A stretch of 32,473 nt of DNA, taken from NCBI GenBank assembly GCA_035574175.1, contig DATLZB010000228.1, forward strand, positions 1 to 32,473, in the 5' to 3' direction. Positions within the stretch are counted from its first letter, which is position 1. The number at the start of each line of letters is the position of its first letter. This stretch comes from DATLZB01 sp035574175 (GTDB lineage: Bacteria > Pseudomonadota > Alphaproteobacteria > Rhizobiales > Hyphomicrobiaceae). Shown here one piece after another: positions 28,653 through 32,473 of this stretch. The position numbers and the translations under genes were made by a program. Under the pieces are notes generated by a model that searched no databases, was not told the DNA's origin, and worked only from the letters and a program-made list of their open reading frames with translations.

Positions 28653-29069
28653 ATGACCAATAACACCAAGCGCGGGGCATTACTGCTCGACGCCATCCAT
28701 GACGACGTGCATCGTCGCCTAAACCCAGATGACGAGGATTGCTGGAACTGCGGTGGGGAAGGCTACGTGCACGATTGTTTCGATGGCTTTTGTGCGTCAG
28801 CCGAAGACGGTTGCGAGGATTGCACGCAGCCGTGCCCCGAGTGCGTGGACTACAAGAGGCAATTCGCGAAAGCCGTGCGAGAGGAAGTCATTAAGTGCGG
28901 CAGCATCGACGTTGCCATCGCGTGGCTCAAGAGCATCGGCCGGTGGAGCGACGACGTCACTCCAGATCGCGTACAAACGGAACTAGCTGCCGCCCTTTCC
29001 CTACTCTCCAAGGCACCTGCGCCACGCGGCGGCATCGAGCACCTGTTTGCCGAGGAGGACATACCATGA
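28653..29069 (+). CDS. Cys-rich zinc-binding early protein
   Basis: 138 residues from ATG 28653. Residues about 30-66 contain CWNCGGEGYVHDCFDGFC and a following EDCTQPCPEC, nine cysteines in DnaJ-like and zinc-ribbon spacing. The C-terminal half is helical (AIAWLKSIGRWSDDVTPDRV). Similar Cys-rich small proteins occur in early regions of alphaproteobacterial phages, usually without known function. It overlaps the next ATG by four bases. Confidence 0.6.
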   Translation: MTNNTKRGALLLDAIHDDVHRRLNPDDEDCWNCGGEGYVHDCFDGFCASAEDGCEDCTQPCPECVDYKRQFAKAVREEVIKCGSIDVAIAWLKSIGRWSDDVTPDRVQTELAAALSLLSKAPAPRGGIEHLFAEEDIP

Positions 29070-29308
29070 CCAAGCGCCGCGCTCAACCTACCTGCCACGA
29101 CTGGGCGCTCACGCCGGGGGAACGGGTTCGCATTGCACATGAGCATGCACATCAGTTTCGGCGTCTGGATGCCTGCCGGTCTGGTGTGGTTGTGCGGCAG
29201 CGTCGGGATGGTCTGTTGGTTGTGCGCTGGGATGGACTTGCCAGCGAGCAGGTGTTTGCGCCGGCGCTCTTGGAGCGCATGAAGGGCCAAGATGGGGGAC
29301 ACACATGA
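29066..29308 (+). CDS. Small protein of 80 residues, unknown
   Basis: ATG 29066 overlaps the preceding stop (ATGA). It starts MTKRRAQPTCHDWALTPGER, with a beta-rich middle (CRSGVVVRQRRDGLLVVRWD) ending FAPALLERMKGQDGGHT. The short 'G.VV....G...V.WDG' pattern resembles a small SH3-like barrel. The TCHDW start is echoed in two other genes nearby (29305, 29852). Function unknown. Confidence 0.5.
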   Translation: MTKRRAQPTCHDWALTPGERVRIAHEHAHQFRRLDACRSGVVVRQRRDGLLVVRWDGLASEQVFAPALLERMKGQDGGHT

Positions 29309-29388
29309 TCCGGCCGCCTCGCAAGGCCGTCGTCGCCCGCCACGACTGGCCGTATCGGGCTGGCCGGCGAGCTACGTCGAGCCGATGA
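29305..29388 (+). pseudogene. 27-codon remnant ORF of mosaic origin
   Basis: ATG 29305 (ATGA overlap) reads through to TGA 29388. RKAVVARHDWPYRAGRR resembles the start of the 29852 gene (RKAVTTCHDCPYRPDRP), while the DNA at 29357-29382 matches the rad52-like gene at 27763-27788 in 25 of 26 bases. It is probably a junction left by recombination, and may not make a useful product. Confidence 0.4.
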
Positions 29389-29403
29389 GGATGGGGAGGC
29401 ACA

Positions 29404-29868
29404 ATGATCACTGTCACGACACAAGCCGAGCTCGACGCCGCGCTCGCGGCTGAAAATCACGCTAGGCTGATCGAGGCGCTGACAGAGGTGCACGCCTTCT
29501 TGCGGGCCTTGGATACCGTTGCCGACGATCTAATGCCCTATGTGAGCCCCAGCGTCGTTAAAAAGTACGAGGGCATCGTCCGCGACGCCCTCGCCCAATC
29601 GAATGCGGCCCACTGCAACGTGTGCCACACCGACATTTTGCCGGGCCAAGAGCATTCATGCGGCGGCACGCCGACGCCATGTGGGCCGCGCTGCTATCCG
29701 ACTGTGGAGCAGGCGGCGGCGAGGGCCGACCAGTCTCTCGGCCTCTCCGTCGCCGAGGCCGCTGTCGAGGCGTTCGACAGCGAGTCGCGTGAGATCGGCT
29801 ATCCCGGCATCGTCCGCGACGCCCTCGCCCGCCCTGATCGGGAGGCATCAAATGCCAACCGCCCGTAA
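29404..29868 (+). CDS. Early protein of 154 residues with internal repeat and Cys/His cluster
   Basis: ATG 29404 has GGGAGG upstream. The first half is helical (TQAELDAALAAENHARLIEA), the middle has CNVCHTDILPGQEHSCGGTP with further Cys, consistent with a zinc site (about 71-98), and GIVRDALA occurs twice (about 57-64 and 135-142). Those copies are exact 25-bp DNA repeats. Function unknown. It overlaps the next gene by 17 bases. Confidence 0.5.
   Translation: MITVTTQAELDAALAAENHARLIEALTEVHAFLRALDTVADDLMPYVSPSVVKKYEGIVRDALAQSNAAHCNVCHTDILPGQEHSCGGTPTPCGPRCYPTVEQAAARADQSLGLSVAEAAVEAFDSESREIGYPGIVRDALARPDREASNANRP
29572..29830. repeat. Exact 25-bp direct repeats within one gene
   Basis: Bases 29572-29596 recur exactly at 29806-29830, 234 bp (78 codons) apart, in the same frame; both contain GGCATCGTCCGCGACGCCCT. 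They could mediate deletion by recombination, and may be traces of domain duplication. Confidence 0.9.
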
Positions 29869-30340
29869 GGCTGTCACGACCTGCCACGACTGCCCCTATC
29901 GGCCGGATCGGCCGCGGTCGCTGCCTCAGCACAACCGTTTTTTCAAGCTGGTCGATGCGTTGTATCTCCATTACCCCGAGGATCATTGGTTCCGCCCGCG
30001 CAATCGGGACCATCTCCGGTATTGGCTGACCATGCTGGCTGGCGAGTGCGACGTGGTGGCGACCGTGCGCATGACCGGCCGGCGCGCGGACAGCAAGCAG
30101 TTCTGCCGCGTGCTGAGGGAGATTGTCGGACGCTTCAAGACGCTCGACCACGTGTTCATCGAGGCCGACGCGGATTGCGTCGTGGTCAAGGAGACCCGAT
30201 CATTGCGCTTTCCGCCCCAGCGCGGGGCGATGTCGCAGGCGCGCTTCAATGCGCTGTGCGGCAGGGTCGAGGAAATCATCGCCGCCGAGTACGGCCTGGC
30301 GGCCGACGACCTGCTATCGTGGACGGAGCGTGCCGCATAG
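29852..30340 (+). CDS. Early phage protein of 162 residues, unknown
   Basis: ATG 29852 with GGAGG upstream. It starts MPTARKAVTTCHDCPYRPDR, a CHDC motif, then an alpha/beta body: HWFRPRNRDHLRYWLTMLAG, CDVVATVRMTGRRADSKQFC, and a C-terminal helix (SQARFNALCGRVEEIIAAEY). The pattern of a basic, helix-rich middle and short strands recalls small phage nucleic-acid-binding proteins, but no family is certain. Confidence 0.5.
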   Translation: MPTARKAVTTCHDCPYRPDRPRSLPQHNRFFKLVDALYLHYPEDHWFRPRNRDHLRYWLTMLAGECDVVATVRMTGRRADSKQFCRVLREIVGRFKTLDHVFIEADADCVVVKETRSLRFPPQRGAMSQARFNALCGRVEEIIAAEYGLAADDLLSWTERAA

Positions 30341-30351
30341 GAGAGTGCACC

Positions 30352-30447
30352 ATGACCGACCATGACTTTCAGAAGCTGATCGGCCGCATTCTGCTGGCCT
30401 GGCATGCCATCTGGCGGCGGCGGTGGCGGAGGCGCGACCACGCATGA
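30352..30447 (+). CDS. Small amphipathic peptide of 31 residues
   Basis: ATG 30352, after GGAGAG, encodes MTDHDFQKLIGRILLAWHAI followed by a strongly basic WRRRWRRRDHA. It overlaps the next gene's start (ATGA at 30444). Tight spacing and ribosome site favour translation. A short hydrophobic helix with a basic end could bind membrane or nucleic acid. Too short to classify. Confidence 0.45.
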   Translation: MTDHDFQKLIGRILLAWHAIWRRRWRRRDHA

Positions 30448-30821
30448 ACAGGCGCCGCAAGCTCACGCGGGACGAACGCTACGCCGCCGTGATCCTGATG
30501 CTCAGGCGCGGCAACGGCGAGCCCATCGTATCCTATCGCGAGGCGCTGACCATGACCGCGCGCGAGATCATCGACACGTTCGAGAGCCGCGTGCATTGGG
30601 ACCACAACATCCCGGTGGCGTGGGGCGGGCCGACGCACCCGGCCAACATGACGCCGCTCGCCATCGAGGACCACGCCAACAAAACCAGGCGCGACCTCAA
30701 GGCCATCGCCAAGGTCAAGCGGGCCGTGCGCAAGGCCACCAAGCGCAAACGCCCAATGCCTGGCTCGCGGGCGAGCAAATGGCGCAAGCGCATGGACGGC
30801 ACGGTCGAGGCGCGGCCATGA
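30444..30821 (+). CDS. HNH-type nuclease, small
   Basis: 125 residues from ATG 30444 (ATGA overlap). It begins MNRRRKLTRDERYAAVILML, a helical lead, then HWDHNIPVAWGGPTHPANMT and PLAIEDHANKTRRD (about 52-85), which fits the HNH motif with a DH pair, Asn and a final H/K. The C-terminus is very basic (RKATKRKRPMPGSRASKWRK). It is the second HNH protein in this operon. It may aid replication, packaging or homing. No zinc Cys pairs are present. Confidence 0.7.
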   Translation: MNRRRKLTRDERYAAVILMLRRGNGEPIVSYREALTMTAREIIDTFESRVHWDHNIPVAWGGPTHPANMTPLAIEDHANKTRRDLKAIAKVKRAVRKATKRKRPMPGSRASKWRKRMDGTVEARP

Positions 30822-31120
30822 CCAGCAGCCCCAAGCTTCCGCTTGCCCTGCAGATCGCGGAAGTTCAGTACGCCCTGGAGCTCTATCGCGAAGTGCACCC
30901 GTCGCTTGTCCGGTCTCGCGTAATGACGGAGCGCGACCGCGAGCGCCACGACGAATACATGCGCGGCGTGCTTCGCACGCTCGAATGGTTCAACGCCAAC
31001 AAGGACGTGATCCGCGCCGCCATTGCCGACGCCCGGGCGGCCGAACGGCACCCGGCCGTCAAGGCCGTTGCCGATGCTTTTCCAGGTGCGCGCGTTGCAG
31101 CGGTGAGGAGAACGGCATGA
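30818..31120 (+). CDS. Helical early protein of 100 residues, unknown
   Basis: ATG 30818 overlaps the preceding stop (ATGA). It is almost wholly helical: KLPLALQIAEVQYALELYRE, then TERDRERHDEYMRGVLRTLE and FNANKDVIRAAIADARAAER. No catalytic motif. It is flanked by the small HNH gene and a membrane protein; its end overlaps the latter by four bases. Confidence 0.5.
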   Translation: MTSSPKLPLALQIAEVQYALELYREVHPSLVRSRVMTERDRERHDEYMRGVLRTLEWFNANKDVIRAAIADARAAERHPAVKAVADAFPGARVAAVRRTA

Positions 31121-31323
31121 TCCGACTGCGCAAGACCATCGCCGCCTCGCTGTGCCTGATAGGGTTCGCGATTGCGCTCGCTGGGCTGCTATGGCCCGGC
31201 CTCATCCTCGCCATGCTGGCTGCCTGCTACCATAGTGGCATCCAGGATGAGCAGGAAATGGAGCGGCTGCGTCGCGAGGAGCGGGAGCGGAGAACGTTGT
31301 ATGTGCGGCATGAGACGTTCTAA
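31117..31323 (+). CDS. Small two-span membrane protein of 68 residues
   Basis: ATG 31117 overlaps the preceding stop. Residues about 6-40 are hydrophobic (TIAASLCLIGFAIALAGLLW, then PGLILAMLAACYH), enough for two short spans or one long hairpin, followed by a charged helix (EQEMERLRREERERRTLYVR). It is the last gene before the heptad array, and its stop lies 18 bp from the first heptamer. Function unknown. Confidence 0.55.
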   Translation: MIRLRKTIAASLCLIGFAIALAGLLWPGLILAMLAACYHSGIQDEQEMERLRREERERRTLYVRHETF

Positions 31324-31340
31324 GCGGGGACAGATCGCCG

Positions 31341-31568
31341 GATAGATGCCAGGTAGATCGCGGATAGATTGCAGCAACAATCTATCTGCCATCTACCTGG
31401 GTAGATCGCGGATAGATTGCATGTCGCATCTATCCGGCATCTACCCGCTCAACCCTTGACCGGACCACGCAATTCAGAGTATCAGGTAGATCGCATCTAC
31501 CTGGGTAGATCGCGGATAGATTGCATGTAGCATCTATCCGGCATCTACCTGATCAGGTGCGGATAGAT
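31341..31568. repeat. Heptamer array, candidate partition centromere (parS-like)
   Basis: Sixteen copies of G(G/A)TAGAT occur: nine forward (31341, 31352, 31363, 31400, 31411, 31485, 31504, 31515, 31562) and seven inverted (31380, 31391, 31428, 31439, 31495, 31532, 31543). Three 46-bp blocks (31352-31397, 31400-31445, 31504-31549) have the same plan: two forward, 17 bp offset, two inverted, with 11 bp (one helical turn) within pairs. A perfect 9-bp-arm palindrome (CAGGTAGAT-CGC-ATCTACCTG) is at 31483-31503. Ribbon-helix-helix partition proteins such as omega and ParG bind short repeats of this kind upstream of type Ib parA genes. It fills the 270-bp gap before parA. Confidence 0.75.
31456..31485 (+). 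promoter_or_regulatory. Promoter of the partition operon
   Basis: TTGACC (31456-31461) and TATCAG (31480-31485) are 18 bp apart, in the only long heptamer-free gap of the array (31446-31484). Transcription would start near 31492, about 100 nt before parA. Flanking heptamers suggest that the partner protein autorepresses the operon. Confidence 0.5.
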
Positions 31569-31593
31569 TGCATCCGCCACGCAGGCCGACTCG

Positions 31594-32238
31594 ATGCGCG
31601 CCAAGCAAGCTTACATCGTCGCCCTCGCCGCCACCAAGGGCGGCGTTGGCAAGACAACCTTGGCGGCCGCGCTGGCGGTGAGGGCGATGGAGGACGGCGC
31701 CCGCGTGGCGCTGATCGACGCCGATCCGCAGGCCTCGCTCGCCCGCTGGTGGGAGCTGCGAGGCGAGCCCGACAATCCGCGCGTGCTCGACGTGCCGTGC
31801 GGGCAGGAGGCCATCGGCCTGGTGGCCGCCGAGGGCTTCGATTGGGTGATCGTGGACACCCCTCCCGCGCTGATCGACGAAATCAGCGCCGCCGTCAACA
31901 TGGCGCACTATGCAATCGTGCCCGTGCGCCCCTCCGCCATCGACATCGAGGCGGTCGATCAGGTCAAGGAAATCTGCGAGACGCTGGGCAAGCCGTTCGC
32001 ATTCTTGCTCAATGCCGTGCAGCCGACATGGCGGCTCACGGAGCAGGCCGAGCGGTATCTGGAGAGCGACGGCAAGGTGCTGCCGGCCCGCATCTGCTAC
32101 CGCAAGGCGTACATCTCCGCCATGACGCTGGGCAAGACCGGCCCCGAGCTTGAGCGCGACGGCAAGTGCCGCGAGGAAATCGATGCGCTGTGGGCGCTCG
32201 TCAAGGCGCAGACACGGAGAGCGGCGCGGGCACGCTGA
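31594..32238 (+). CDS. parA: ParA-type partition ATPase (type Ib)
   Basis: 214 residues from ATG 31594. It has the deviant Walker A KGGVGKTT (15-22), Walker A' IDADPQAS (41-48), Walker B VDTPP (87-91) and VRPSAIDI (111-118). The small size and lack of an N-terminal helix-turn-helix mark type Ib (ParF-like) proteins. It would use ATP on nucleoid DNA to move plasmid copies apart, working with a centromere-binding partner. It shares its last base with the next ATG (TGATG), and the heptamer array lies upstream, as in type Ib loci. Confidence 0.9.
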   Translation: MRAKQAYIVALAATKGGVGKTTLAAALAVRAMEDGARVALIDADPQASLARWWELRGEPDNPRVLDVPCGQEAIGLVAAEGFDWVIVDTPPALIDEISAAVNMAHYAIVPVRPSAIDIEAVDQVKEICETLGKPFAFLLNAVQPTWRLTEQAERYLESDGKVLPARICYRKAYISAMTLGKTGPELERDGKCREEIDALWALVKAQTRRAARAR

Positions 32239-32473
32239 TGGCTGCGGAGGACGATGCGGAGATGCTGGCGGCCCTGCGCGGCAAGCTGCGCAAGACCGAC
32301 CGCTCGCTCGGCGCCAGGCGCATCCGGGAGACCCGCGTGCCGCCGTACGATGAGCGGCGCGCCATGGCCCGCACCGGGCGCACCGAGCAGACCAACCTCA
32401 AGTTCAAGCCGGAGTTCAAGAAGCGGCTGCTCGCGCTGTCGAGCGCCGCCGGCATGTCCATGACCGAGTACAT
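32238..32473 (+). CDS. Ribbon-helix-helix partition partner (ParB/ParG-like), truncated by window edge
   Basis: ATG 32238 overlaps the parA stop. The 78 visible residues begin MAAEDDAEMLAALRGKLRKT, with a basic flexible stretch, then EQTNLKFKPEFKKRLLALSS and AAGMSMTEY. The latter matches a ribbon-helix-helix: a strand (TNLKF) for the DNA groove, then two helices. ParG-like partners have a mobile N-tail that stimulates ParA and an RHH core that binds the centromere. The end of the gene lies beyond the window. Confidence 0.75.
   Translation, partial: MAAEDDAEMLAALRGKLRKTDRSLGARRIRETRVPPYDERRAMARTGRTEQTNLKFKPEFKKRLLALSSAAGMSMTEY

Noticed and set aside
30123..30365. Plus-strand 80-codon frame over the 29852 gene
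   Set aside because: Ser/Arg-rich out-of-frame reading of a better supported gene with a GGAGG ribosome site.
31341..31568. CRISPR-like array
   Set aside because: Units are only 7 bp, in both orientations, with no unique spacers of 30-40 bp; they fit a protein-binding array before parA.
1..32473. tRNA, rRNA or insertion-sequence genes
   Set aside because: No cloverleaf-like segment, ribosomal sequence or transposase with terminal repeats was seen by eye; a tRNAscan run would be needed to exclude a divergent tRNA.

Overview
The window is a stretch of high-GC DNA (mid-60s per cent by eye) that is almost wholly a temperate, short-tailed (podovirus-type) phage genome. The likely host is an alphaproteobacterium, perhaps Hyphomicrobiales. 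That guess rests on GC content, a spike-base protein resembling the Rhodobacter gene-transfer-agent family RCAP_rcc01079, and the general style of the proteins; nothing in the window fixes the host. Both ends cut through genes: a Gly-rich fibre gene on the left and a ribbon-helix-helix gene on the right.

From 24647 down to 1 nearly everything is on the minus strand. In order of transcription it runs: a cro-like repressor; a terminator-like hairpin; a small gene; a replication-type winged-helix protein whose gene contains iteron-like repeats (candidate origin); a DnaA-domain-IV-like protein; a chain of small genes including a two- or three-TM holin-like protein; small and large terminase; small head genes with a spike-base protein; P22-type portal; scaffold-like protein; an inserted metallophosphoesterase plus DUF1599 pair; N4-gp56-type major capsid; P22 gp4-like and gp10-like connector proteins; probable ejection proteins; a probable virion-associated wall protein; tail fibres. 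Most neighbouring genes overlap by 1-8 nt. Two plus-strand genes interrupt this unit and look like morons: a serine recombinase (7222-7953) with its own promoter, and a 34-residue membrane peptide (2040-2144).

From 24705 to the right the genes are on the plus strand: an XRE repressor (CI-like), then a rightward promoter and a long early operon. That operon holds a small RMF-like protein, a second DnaA-domain-IV protein, two HNH proteins, a Rad52-type annealing protein, several Cys-rich small proteins and a small membrane protein. The cro promoter and the rightward early promoter each carry a closely matching palindrome (TTCAAG-N3-CTTGAA and TTCAAG-N3-ATTGAA), so one repressor probably controls both arms.

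At the right end is a plasmid-type partition module. An array of sixteen G(G/A)TAGAT heptamers in direct and inverted orientation, mostly 11 bp apart, lies just upstream of a small type Ib ParA and a ribbon-helix-helix partner. Together with the iteron-bearing rep gene and a resolvase-type serine recombinase, this suggests a prophage kept as an extrachromosomal phage-plasmid. That lifestyle is an inference; the sequence shows only the components.
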